Assembly: GCF_013408245.1 (NCBI RefSeq)
Contig: NZ_JACBYS010000001.1
Coordinates: 2,108,001-2,172,000, forward strand
DNA from: Duganella sp. 1224
Lineage (GTDB): Bacteria; Pseudomonadota; Gammaproteobacteria; Burkholderiales; Burkholderiaceae_D
Length of the DNA stretch: 64,000 nt
Direction of reading: 5' to 3'
Position 1 is the stretch's first letter; each line of letters begins with the position of its first letter. Below are positions 56,393 through 63,528 of the stretch, piece by piece. A program made the position numbers and the translations under genes. The notes below the pieces were generated by a model that ran no database searches, was not told the DNA's origin, and was given only the letters and a program-made list of their open reading frames with translations.

Positions 56393-56456
56393 CTAACTCT
56401 CCCTTGATCAAATTTCATCAAGTGTAATGGAAAATGAATCAAAAAGGAGAGACGTT

Positions 56457-57038
56457 TCATTGCGGTCGCGGCTTGGGCTTGCCGCCGATCTTGTTGTCAA
56501 GCTTGATGTCTAGCAGGTACAAAATCCGGTCGGCCTCGGAAAAAGGCAGTTTATCCGACGCATGTTTGTGCAGCTCGTCCAGATATTCGAAGTAAATTGT
56601 CGCCGACTTGTCGAGATAACGCTCGTTCAGCTTGGCTGGCTTGGCCGGATATTTGTGCCGGTCAGGAAAGATGACGCGGTAGACGCGATCATCAATGATT
56701 TGGAACGCTTGCGGATTCAGGAAGCGCAAGATGGTCGACGCCATGGGCAGCGCGATGCCCTCCGTCTGCAGCAACCGCCGCAGGACGGGCCGCGCCTGTT
56801 CATGGTGTCCCGGCGCGATTTTCGCGACTTCCCGCAACTCCGCGAGCAGCGCCGGATCAACGTGCGGAAAGCGGTTCAGCTTCCACAACACGATCTCATA
56901 AAACAATTCGGCATTCAGCGCGGCCGGGTCCAGCGCATCCAGTTTCCTGGTCAGCACGGGCTGGTAGGTGTAACCGTCCAGCAGTTGCCTGGGGTCGTCG
57001 CCCCAGATGGCCTTGTATTGCTCAATAATGCCGCTCAT
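56457..57038 (-). CDS. Hypothetical protein (unknown gene pair, downstream member)
   Basis: The 193-residue protein is not recognised. It has helical segments (AALNAELFYEIVLWKLNRFP and LPMASTILRFLNPQAFQIID). The phrase ending in IIDDRVYRVIF recalls short helix-hairpin-helix-like proteins, but this is too weak to call a function. The ATG at 57038 overlaps the stop of the upstream gene by 4 bp, so they form a pair. Confidence 0.6.
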   Translation of the reverse strand: MSGIIEQYKAIWGDDPRQLLDGYTYQPVLTRKLDALDPAALNAELFYEIVLWKLNRFPHVDPALLAELREVAKIAPGHHEQARPVLRRLLQTEGIALPMASTILRFLNPQAFQIIDDRVYRVIFPDRHKYPAKPAKLNERYLDKSATIYFEYLDELHKHASDKLPFSEADRILYLLDIKLDNKIGGKPKPRPQ

Positions 57039-57451
57039 TCGTCGTCTCCCGCAGCCATCGCTCGCTCCCAAAACCCTGGCGTGTCATGCTCGGCATTGCG
57101 CAGCGCGTAATCCAACGGCATGACGCAAAAACGGACGGTGGGATGGCGCATGCTGCCGTCGGGATGCTCCAGGTAGTCGCGTACCAGGCGGTAGGCGGCC
57201 AACGACTCATCGTAGGGCACCTCAAGATAGATCTGTCCCATGTAGGACGACATCACGTTGACGTCGGCGAACTCGCCGCATGGCCCCCAGGCCAGGCCAT
57301 GCGCATCCAGCCAGGCCAGGACGGCGCCGCGTTGCGCATCGTGCGCATAGTCGTAGCGCCGCTGCGGCGTGGCGCGGTGAAACTCCAGATAAAGCACCGC
57401 ACGCCGCTGCCGGCGCGCAATGGCGTCAATATGCTCGATCAATTGCGGCAT
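57035..57451 (-). CDS. Hypothetical protein (unknown gene pair, upstream member)
   Basis: The 138-residue soluble protein begins MPQLIEHIDAIARRQRR. A beta-alpha segment (AVLYLEFHRATPQRRYDYAH) and a C-terminal SMRHPTVRFCVMPLDYALRN are visible. I do not recognise a family. Its stop overlaps the start of the next gene. The pair lies between the DedA gene and the WYL-NERD module on the same strand, with 47 bp before it. Confidence 0.55.
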   Translation of the reverse strand: MPQLIEHIDAIARRQRRAVLYLEFHRATPQRRYDYAHDAQRGAVLAWLDAHGLAWGPCGEFADVNVMSSYMGQIYLEVPYDESLAAYRLVRDYLEHPDGSMRHPTVRFCVMPLDYALRNAEHDTPGFWERAMAAGDDE

Positions 57452-57498
57452 GTGGCACTGCCCTCCTCATCGATCCCGTATCATTTCTCGACAGTTTC

Positions 57499-58536
57499 TT
57501 ATACCGCCGCGACAGACTGTGTCGCTGCCGGCGCCGGATAGCGGGCCGCCATGCGGTGCGCCAGCGCGCCGATTTCCGCCCGTAGTTCCGGCGGTTCCAG
57601 CACCTCGACACCGTCGCCCAGGCCCAGCAGCCACCAGTGCAGCTCCCGCGTATTGGGCACGCTGGCCTGCAGTTCCAACTGCTGGCCGGGCAAGACAGTC
57701 AGCGACTGGTCGGGCGCGATCGGCGTTTCAAACAGATGCTCGCCGGCGGTCTTGCTGAAGACGGCGCGCAACCGGATCGGGTCGCCGCTGCGCACCCCCA
57801 TGTGGCCACCGGCGATGTAGGCGTCGATGCAAAACCCGGCCGGCCGGCGGCTGGGCAGATACGACATTTCCGCCGCCAGCACCCGGTGCATGGCCAGCAT
57901 GCGCACGTCCTCATAATCGGCAAACATGCAGATCAGATAGATCAACTGGCCACGCTGGACCACCGCCAGCGGATGCACCACCTCGTATTCGACCGGCTCG
58001 GCCACGTCGCGCTTGCGGTAGCTCAGCCGCAACTGGCGGTCGCGCGCCAGCGCGTCGTAGATGGTGCGCTGGCAGGCGTCGTCGACGACGGGCGCCTGCA
58101 GCCGCTGCATCGGCGGGATGGTGCGCACCTTGGCCAGCCAGCCGCCGGCCTGACTTTGCGGCTCGATCGCGCTCAACGCCTGCTGCGCCGAGCGGAAGTG
58201 CGGCTGCAGGGTGTCCAGCGTGGCCGGCGGCAGCAGATGCGCCAGTTGCTGCTCGACCAGCGCCAGCGTCAAGGCCTCCGGCACGGACAGGCCGGGCAAA
58301 TCGAAACTGGCGCCGTCGCGCAACCACGACCAGCCGAACGGCTTGACGCCATCCGCCACCAGCGGGAACACTTCCGACAGGCGCTGCAGGTCGCGCTGTA
58401 TGGTGCGGCCCGTGGTCTCGAAACCGGCGTCGGCCAGCACGCGGTGCAGCTCGTTCACGGCGATCTTGCGCGGCGCGCGCGGCACCGCGCGCAGCATGTG
58501 CCACTGGCGCAGCAGGGTTTGTTGATTACTGGTCAT
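57499..58536 (-). CDS. WYL-domain transcriptional regulator
   Basis: The 345-residue protein has an N-terminal HTH (LHRVLADAGFETTGRTIQRD), followed by a WYL-type ligand-sensing core (LSYRKRDVAEPVEYEVVHPL, AVVQRGQLIYLICMFADYED). WYL regulators bind nucleic acids or nucleotides and often control phage-defence genes. It overlaps the NERD-helicase gene by 11 bp, so the two are an operon with the helicase first. Confidence 0.87.
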   Translation of the reverse strand: MTSNQQTLLRQWHMLRAVPRAPRKIAVNELHRVLADAGFETTGRTIQRDLQRLSEVFPLVADGVKPFGWSWLRDGASFDLPGLSVPEALTLALVEQQLAHLLPPATLDTLQPHFRSAQQALSAIEPQSQAGGWLAKVRTIPPMQRLQAPVVDDACQRTIYDALARDRQLRLSYRKRDVAEPVEYEVVHPLAVVQRGQLIYLICMFADYEDVRMLAMHRVLAAEMSYLPSRRPAGFCIDAYIAGGHMGVRSGDPIRLRAVFSKTAGEHLFETPIAPDQSLTVLPGQQLELQASVPNTRELHWWLLGLGDGVEVLEPPELRAEIGALAHRMAARYPAPAATQSVAAV

Positions 58537-60184
58537 GGTGTGGCGTAGGCTCCGGTGTGTCCATGGCGGCGAACAGGATCTGCTCGGCGGCCGGCGTCAG
58601 CACGATCTGGGCCGCCATTTGCGCCCGCGTCAGCCCGACAAACAGTTTTTTCCTCTCGTGCGGCGTCCAGGTGTCAAATCCGACCTCGGCCAGGACGACC
58701 GCTGGCGCGCTCTGGCCCTTGTAGCGATACACAGACTCGACCAGCAAATCGCCGTCGGACCACAGGGGCTCGCCGTCGCGGCTGTAGGCGCCGGTGAACT
58801 GGCGCGTGGTCCACGGACCGATCTGGCGGACGCCGGTCAACACCGAGCCGGCGCGGCCGCGGTTGCTGAGGACGACGATGTCCGACAGCGCGAAGCCGCG
58901 CTCCAGCAGGGCCATGACCGCGCGCTCGGTTTGCGCCAGCAAGCTGGCCGGCGAGGTGTAGTGATAGAAACCGGGCACCTCGCCCTTGTACGGACTCATG
59001 CTGTTGATCGCGCGCTGGCTCAGCCGCAGCGCGTTGAGCACGTCGCAAATCAGGCGCGGGCTGCGATAGTTGTCCTGGCTGCTGATGGTGACGGCGTCGG
59101 CGATGTCGAAGTCATCGCGGCCGTACAGGCGCTGGTCATCGTCCTCCATCAGGTACAGCTTGCCGTGCGGACGCAGCAACTGGCACAAGCCCTGTATCCA
59201 GGCCGGCTCGAAGTCCTGCCCTTCGTCGACCACCAGCACGTCGAAGCGGGCGGCGAACTGCGCGCTGTCCTCGACGTAGCGGCGGGCGGCGTCGTCCAGC
59301 ACGGACGCCTGCGTGAAGTCGGGCTCGCCGACGTGGCGCCGCGTGTGCTCCACCGCCAGCTCATGGAAATTGACCACTTCAGCCCGCGCCGGCGCCCGCG
59401 CGCGGATGTATTCCGCAAGCGTGCGGTTGAAGCAGATGTAACCGGCGGCGCGCCCCGCCGCCAGCGCGCTCTGCAGCAGGTGCAAGGCCAGTTGCGTCTT
59501 GCCCGAGCCGGCCGTGGCCTGGATGCGCAGCACCCCGGCAGCGGAGGCGATGCGCGGCACCCACGTGGCCAGCCCGTCGGACAGCACGCGGGTGGTGCGC
59601 TGCAGCTCGTCGCGCGCGGCGGACAGGTCCATGGTGACGCGGAACTGGTTGCGCAGGAACTGCCGCAGCGCGTCGAGCTGGGCGCAGCCCCTGCCGCCGG
59701 CCAGCCATTCCCGCGCCAGCGTGGCGACGCGCGGATACAGGGCAGCATCGACGATGCGCTCGCGCGGCACCGACACCGCCTGTGCCTCGGTCAGGTGGAA
59801 ATCGGGCAGCACCAGGCAGCTAGTAACGCTGGTGTCGATCCGGGCGTCCTGCAGCCGGCCCAGCAGGCTGGCGCGCTGCAGGCGGCATTGCTTGCTCACG
59901 TCGCGCTCGTCCTGGCCGTACAGCTTGTAGATCTGGCCCTCCCGCAAGGCGACCGCGCCGGCTTTCACCTCCATCAGCAGCAAGGCGCCGGACGGCGCCA
60001 TCACCACCACATCGATCTCGCCGTAGTAATCATGTCCCGCGCGCACGGTGTGCAGGGCGATGCCATGAAATACCTCATACCCGTCCGGGAGGGCTGCGGC
60101 CAGCCCGTTAACAAGGTCCAGTTCGCGATGCAGGCCGCCGTCCTGGCGCAGGGCCCCGGCCGTTGAAGGAATTAACAGAGCCAC
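58526..60184 (-). CDS. NERD nuclease-related domain / UvrD-like helicase
   Basis: The 552-residue protein has an N-terminal NERD domain (ELDLVNGLAAALPDGYEVFH, then the GEIDVVVMAPSGALLLMEVK nuclease-like motif). A UvrD-type helicase follows, with the Walker A ATAGSGKTQLA, DEGQDFE (motif II), and C-terminal FVGLTRAQ. The start is GTG at 60184, supported by AGGA 8 bases upstream and the family N-terminus VALLIPSTAG. The ATG at 60247 is upstream of the predicted -10. It is the first gene of the operon and is likely to be involved in nucleic acid processing or phage defence. Confidence 0.85.
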   Translation of the reverse strand: MALLIPSTAGALRQDGGLHRELDLVNGLAAALPDGYEVFHGIALHTVRAGHDYYGEIDVVVMAPSGALLLMEVKAGAVALREGQIYKLYGQDERDVSKQCRLQRASLLGRLQDARIDTSVTSCLVLPDFHLTEAQAVSVPRERIVDAALYPRVATLAREWLAGGRGCAQLDALRQFLRNQFRVTMDLSAARDELQRTTRVLSDGLATWVPRIASAAGVLRIQATAGSGKTQLALHLLQSALAAGRAAGYICFNRTLAEYIRARAPARAEVVNFHELAVEHTRRHVGEPDFTQASVLDDAARRYVEDSAQFAARFDVLVVDEGQDFEPAWIQGLCQLLRPHGKLYLMEDDDQRLYGRDDFDIADAVTISSQDNYRSPRLICDVLNALRLSQRAINSMSPYKGEVPGFYHYTSPASLLAQTERAVMALLERGFALSDIVVLSNRGRAGSVLTGVRQIGPWTTRQFTGAYSRDGEPLWSDGDLLVESVYRYKGQSAPAVVLAEVGFDTWTPHERKKLFVGLTRAQMAAQIVLTPAAEQILFAAMDTPEPTPHHDQ

Positions 60185-60218
60185 CAGTTTTCCTGTTAAA
60201 AAATAAGGATTCCCAGGA

Positions 60219-60247
60219 ATAATAATGCATATTAGAAATATTGTCAC
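60219..60247 (-). promoter_or_regulatory. Sigma-70-type promoter of the NERD-helicase operon
   Basis: On the minus strand GTGACA (60247-60242) and TATTAT (60224-60219) are separated by exactly 17 bases; each differs from consensus at one base. It lies in an AT-rich gap and would start transcription about 28 bases before the GTG at 60184. Confidence 0.6.
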
Positions 60248-60277
60248 CGGGTGGCGTTGACCGCTGGTTACGCGGCG

Positions 60278-60541
60278 CTAGCGACGCAGCGTCAGCGCGC
60301 ACTGGCGGCCGTCGTGATCGATGAACAGGGTCCAGAAGCCGATCAGCTCCAGTTCCGCAGCCAGCGCCTGCGCGCGGACGGGCGCGATGGCGTAACGAAA
60401 TTGCAGCATCGACAAAGGATCTTGGATGATGCCGCCCTCCGATTGCTGCACCGTCAGGAGAAAGGCGGCGGCCTGCGCCAGTTCAAGATGGGAAAACGTG
60501 AGCGCGGGCGCGCCCGACTGCGGATCGACAGCTCCGGTCAT
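60278..60541 (-). CDS. Small hypothetical protein
   Basis: The 87-residue protein is unrecognised. It has a helical middle (LELAQAAAFLLTVQQSEGGI) and a C-terminal beta pair (GFWTLFIDHDGRQCALTL). AGAGAGA is upstream of the ATG. It is about 30 bp upstream of the NERD-helicase promoter on the same strand and may belong to the module. Confidence 0.55.
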   Translation of the reverse strand: MTGAVDPQSGAPALTFSHLELAQAAAFLLTVQQSEGGIIQDPLSMLQFRYAIAPVRAQALAAELELIGFWTLFIDHDGRQCALTLRR

Positions 60542-60624
60542 ACTCTCTCTGTTGGTTGAACACCGGCAGAGTATAAGGGCGGGATGCGACAGATTGCGTC
60601 GCCACGCGGAGGCGGCGCTACAAC

Positions 60625-60648
60625 GAAAAAACCCGCCGAAGCGGGTTT
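60625..60648 (-). terminator. Intrinsic terminator beside displaced tRNA end
   Basis: On the minus strand AAACCCGC, a TTCG loop, and GCGGGTTT are followed by a T-run. It stands immediately 3' of the displaced tRNA-Ser end at 60656, as a tRNA terminator would. Confidence 0.8.
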
Positions 60649-60655
60649 AGGTATA

Positions 60656-60681
60656 TGGCGGAGACGGTGTTTCTCGAACTC
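60656..60681 (-). other. Displaced 3' end of tRNA-Ser (att-like site)
   Basis: The plus-strand TGGCGGAGACGGTG (60656-60669) is identical to the CCA end and acceptor/T-stem start of tRNA-Ser at 62605-62618, and the next 12 bases match in part (TCGAAC). Together with the terminator it looks like the original 3' end of the tRNA gene, separated by an integrated element of about 1.95 kb. Confidence 0.6.
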
Positions 60682-61018
60682 TCCTATGAAAAACGGGGTC
60701 TGAAAAATCCTACCCCCCCAGGTCTACCCACCAGCAACGTTCGCTTTGTAACCAAAGGCGCCGTTTGAAGTTGGCGATGATCGGCATCAACAAAGAAAGC
60801 ATCTTTGTCAATTACTGAAAGGCAACTGGCGCTCGCCAATCAATAACCAAACGCAGCTAAAAATAGCCAATAGCTGAGTTAATAGTTCGATTTTTTCTTA
60901 CCCCACATCTACCTGTTGATTTGCAGCCAAATCTGACTCACTTTTCCAGTAATTTGCAACTGAATCTGCCCCACGTTTAAGACACAATCCTACTCAACAG
61001 GTTGAGTCGGGAATTGGA
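60682..61018. other. Lower-GC stretch without a gene; IS21-type terminal repeats
   Basis: I see no coding frame here. Base composition is visibly more AT-rich than elsewhere. At 60920-60941 and 60953-60974 two 22-bp imperfect direct repeats occur, both starting TTTGCA and ending in AC with AATCTG in the centre. They are typical of multiple terminal repeats at IS21-family ends, followed by the transposase remnant. Confidence 0.5.
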
Positions 61019-61366
61019 GTGATCGACGTGGCACTACTAAGCATTATTTGACGCTGGCATATCCGAGACCAGGTCCCCCTTCGAGAGATAGCCAGGCGCC
61101 TGCGCATCTCTAGAAACACTGTCCGGCGCTACCTGCGCGCGGAAATCACCGAGCCGGCCTACGCCGTGCGGCGCTCACGCAGCGCGATCGACAAATATGC
61201 GTTCCAACTTTCAGCCATGCCCAAGACCGAGGCAGCCCGTTCCAGGAAGCAGCGACGAACCTTAAAGCAGATCCACGAAGACCTGAGGCAATTGGGTTTT
61301 GAGGGGTCTTACGACAGGGTCGCGGCGTTCGCGAGGGTATGGAGGGAGGGTCAAACTGAGCGGGTC
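61019..61366 (+). pseudogene. IS21-family transposase IstA, N-terminal remnant
   Basis: A GTG frame IDVALLSII is followed by a TGA where the family has Arg, then continues RWHIRDQVPLREIARRLRIS, NTVRRYLRAE and KQRRTLKQIHEDLRQLGFEG, SYDRVAAFARVWRE, the IstA N-terminal HTH region. The catalytic DDE core and the IstB gene are absent. The remnant therefore has a nonsense codon and a 3' truncation at about 61366, where it joins unrelated sequence. Confidence 0.8.
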
Positions 61367-61558
61367 AATCCGTCAAGCAAACGAACAGGATGGGGAGGTG
61401 CCGTAGCTGGCTTTAAAATCGGAGGTGTTGCAGGTGCGGCGCTAGGAATTGAAACCGGACCAGGCGCCGTCATAACAGGTCTGGTGGGGGGCATCATCTT
61501 CGGTACAGCAGGCTACTTCGGCGCGGACTGGGTCGCCGACCACATTGATAAAAACTGA
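61166..61558 (+). CDS. Chimeric ORF: IstA fragment fused to a glycine-zipper domain
   Basis: The 130-residue frame starts inside the IstA remnant and after about residue 67 changes to a hydrophobic glycine-zipper: GGAVAGFKIGGVAGAALG, then GAVITGLVGGIIFGTAGYFG, ending ADWVADHIDKN. Such Gly-zipper tails occur at the C-terminus of secreted polymorphic or T6SS-type effectors. It is followed after 7 bp by the next gene. I think the C-terminal part is a truncated effector tail captured when the IS element inserted; whether the chimera is made is unknown. Confidence 0.5.
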   Translation: MRRSRSAIDKYAFQLSAMPKTEAARSRKQRRTLKQIHEDLRQLGFEGSYDRVAAFARVWREGQTERVNPSSKRTGWGGAVAGFKIGGVAGAALGIETGPGAVITGLVGGIIFGTAGYFGADWVADHIDKN

Positions 61559-61565
61559 GGCTTGG

Positions 61566-62144
61566 ATGAACATTTTTAAACGGATCGGTGCCGTGCTGAC
61601 CGGCGCGAAGCCAGAGCATGCGCTTGCGCGAGACTACCCGCAAAACAATCTGCTGTCAGCGCCAGCATTCGCCAACTATCCGCAAAAAGCCTACCTTGGT
61701 GACCAAGGTATCTTTGCATACCGAATGGAGTTCATGGTGACCGAAGCGGATGCTAGGCGCATTCTGAACACGCTCAACACCGAGTTTGATCTGATGAGCC
61801 AGGACATGTTCCAAGAAGGGCATCTGGCAACTCCTACACAGTCGATTCACTTTTCTCTGCGCCCGGAGTTTGGTGGCGTGCGAGTTGCTATCGTGACCAA
61901 CTCGGTTAAGCTACTGGAAGGAATCGATGCGCTCGCGCTTGAACCCCCCCCGCCCTGGGCCATTTTTCCGGAGGCAGACCCGAGTGCTTTGGGCAGTTTG
62001 CAAGGCCCCATGGCCTACTGGTGGGATTGGTTCTTCCTGCCGTTCTGGACCACTGCCAACGCAAGTAAGCGTCAGCGGTATTTGGCCGCTCATCCAACCG
62101 ACCAGGAATGGGTCGATTTTTTGATGCTCCATTCGCCATCGTAA
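61566..62144 (+). CDS. Immunity-like hypothetical protein
   Basis: The 192-residue protein has no signal peptide. A C-terminal segment WAIFPEADPSALGSLQGPMA, YWWDWFFLPFWTT, and QRYLAAHPTDQEWVDFLMLH recalls immunity proteins found downstream of polymorphic toxin/T6SS effector genes. The ATG at 61566 has GAGG seven bases upstream. It begins 7 bp after the glycine-zipper ORF, the usual order effector-immunity. The assignment to immunity is inference from resemblance and context. Confidence 0.6.
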   Translation: MNIFKRIGAVLTGAKPEHALARDYPQNNLLSAPAFANYPQKAYLGDQGIFAYRMEFMVTEADARRILNTLNTEFDLMSQDMFQEGHLATPTQSIHFSLRPEFGGVRVAIVTNSVKLLEGIDALALEPPPPWAIFPEADPSALGSLQGPMAYWWDWFFLPFWTTANASKRQRYLAAHPTDQEWVDFLMLHSPS

Positions 62145-62567
62145 AGCACCATTCGCGCGACCTGATAGTTTGTATTGTCTCTCTATTTGCTGCAGACGGC
62201 CGTAGCTGCGCCGGATTCAGATAACGGTCCACGCCACCATTAGCTGGCGTCGTTTTGCTAACAGGTCCCCAAGGCGATGTGCCGCCCCCCTGTCGCAGCA
62301 CCAGCGCGTGCTCGGCGCACTAGTCAAGGAGGGTAGATGGCGTAGCGAAACACCCAGCTGTTGGTGCCTCTGGGCAAAACTTGCAGCCACGGCCCCACGC
62401 TTCTACATACCGGCCCGGCGTCGCCAGGAGTGCTACCTCGAGCATGGATAACTTGTTGATCGGTCTGTCCACGATGCCCGTCGGTATCTACCTTTCAAAG
62501 GTGGCAAGTACAGAATTCAGGTGGACGACATTGAACAAAAATCAAACGCGCTCGCCACGACAGGCAA
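62145..62567. other. Stretch without a supported gene
   Basis: I see no convincing gene. A 64-codon frame at 62381-62575 has no family match. The region is mixed in composition and continues to the tRNA-Ser terminator. It may be the decayed right part of the integrated element. Confidence 0.4.
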
Positions 62568-62597
62568 AAAAATAGCCCCGGTATCGGGGCTATTTTT
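62568..62597 (-). terminator. Intrinsic terminator of tRNA-Ser
   Basis: A 13-bp perfect stem (AAAAATAGCCCCG with loop GTAT) lies just 3' of the tRNA on the minus strand, followed by a T-run in the direction of tRNA transcription. It has A-rich and T-rich flanks and could also work from the other strand. Confidence 0.85.
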
Positions 62598-62604
62598 CTA
62601 ATTC

Positions 62605-62697
62605 TGGCGGAGACGGTGGGATTCGAACCCACGATACAGGTTTTGCCCGTATGCTTCCTTAGCAGGGAAGTGCCTTCGGCCACTCGGCCACGTCTCC
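62605..62697 (-). tRNA. tRNA-Ser (anticodon GCU)
   Basis: The minus-strand RNA begins GGAGACGTGGCCGAG and ends GTCTCCGCCA, with the CCA encoded. The acceptor stem pairs GGAGACG with CGTCTCC. The anticodon stem-loop is CTTCCCTGCTAAGGAAG, with GCT as anticodon. The long variable arm and GGTTCGAATCC T-loop are those of a class II serine tRNA. It decodes AGC/AGU. It borders the putative integrated element. Confidence 0.95.
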
Positions 62698-62856
62698 TAG
62701 TCGATTGCTCAACTATGTCTTTTCCGCATCGCGGAGAGGACGTGCGACATAGTATAGGCCAGTGGACATTTGGTCAAGGCGAACACCATGGCAATTCTTC
62801 CCGGCCGACAACAAGGCCTGCGGTAGAATTGCGCATTTGACGCATCGATTCCCCGT

Positions 62857-63528
62857 ATGAGATTGTTTGCCCTCCTGGCGTCGCTGGTGCTGCTGGCCGG
62901 CTGCGCCGGCATGCCCAGCCGCGCCGATTTGCCGAAGGAACCCACGCCCCACACCGTCTACGTTGTGCAATACGGCTGGCACACGGCGCTGCTGTTTGAC
63001 GGCAAGGACATCCTCGCTCGCAGCCCCAAGCTGGCGCAGGACTTCAAGGACCACAAGTACATGCTGATCGGCTGGGGCGATGGCGCGTATTTTGTCGAGG
63101 ACCATCCAGATGTGTCGCAGGCGGTCAAGGCGCTGGTGGCGTCCGACTACCCTGCCCTGCAGGCTGGCGGGCGCGAAACCAATCCACCGCTGGGCGTGGC
63201 GGCTGGCGATAGCGTTCCGCTGGCGATCACCGAGCGCGGCTTCGATCAACTGGTCGCCTATATCGACCGCAGCATCGCCGCCGACGCCGACGGCAAGCCG
63301 ATCTACCTCGGCAAGCGACTGCCGAATCTCAACCTGTTTTACAAGGCCACCGGCAACTACAGCCTGCTCAACAACTGCAATTCGTGGGTGGTCGGTGCGC
63401 TACGCGCGGCGGAATTGCCGGTCTCAGGATTGAATCTGACCGCGCGCAGCGTGTTCGACCAGGCGCGCCACATCGCCGAGCTGCAAGGAACGGCGACGCC
63501 GGCCCTTATCTCGCGCCAAACGGATTGA
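62857..63528 (+). CDS. DUF2459-type lipoprotein
   Basis: The 223-residue precursor has the lipobox LLAGC (cysteine about residue 16). The mature part includes VYVVQYGWHTALLFDGKDIL, LIGWGDGAYFVEDHPD and LNNCNSWVVGALRAAELPVS, matching a proteobacterial family (DUF2459/TIGR02117) of unknown function. The conserved His, Asp and Cys positions hint at a hydrolase-like fold but the role is unproved. The 3' end overlaps the convergent gene by 23 bp. Confidence 0.85.
   Translation: MRLFALLASLVLLAGCAGMPSRADLPKEPTPHTVYVVQYGWHTALLFDGKDILARSPKLAQDFKDHKYMLIGWGDGAYFVEDHPDVSQAVKALVASDYPALQAGGRETNPPLGVAAGDSVPLAITERGFDQLVAYIDRSIAADADGKPIYLGKRLPNLNLFYKATGNYSLLNNCNSWVVGALRAAELPVSGLNLTARSVFDQARHIAELQGTATPALISRQTD

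Noticed and set aside
60185..60247. Upstream ATG start for the NERD-helicase gene
   Set aside because: It lies at and upstream of the predicted -35/-10, and the family N-terminus matches from the GTG at 60184.
62381..62575. Small open frame before the tRNA-Ser terminator, considered as an integrase tail
   Set aside because: The sequence has no integrase-like motif and no ribosome site; there is not enough to call a gene.
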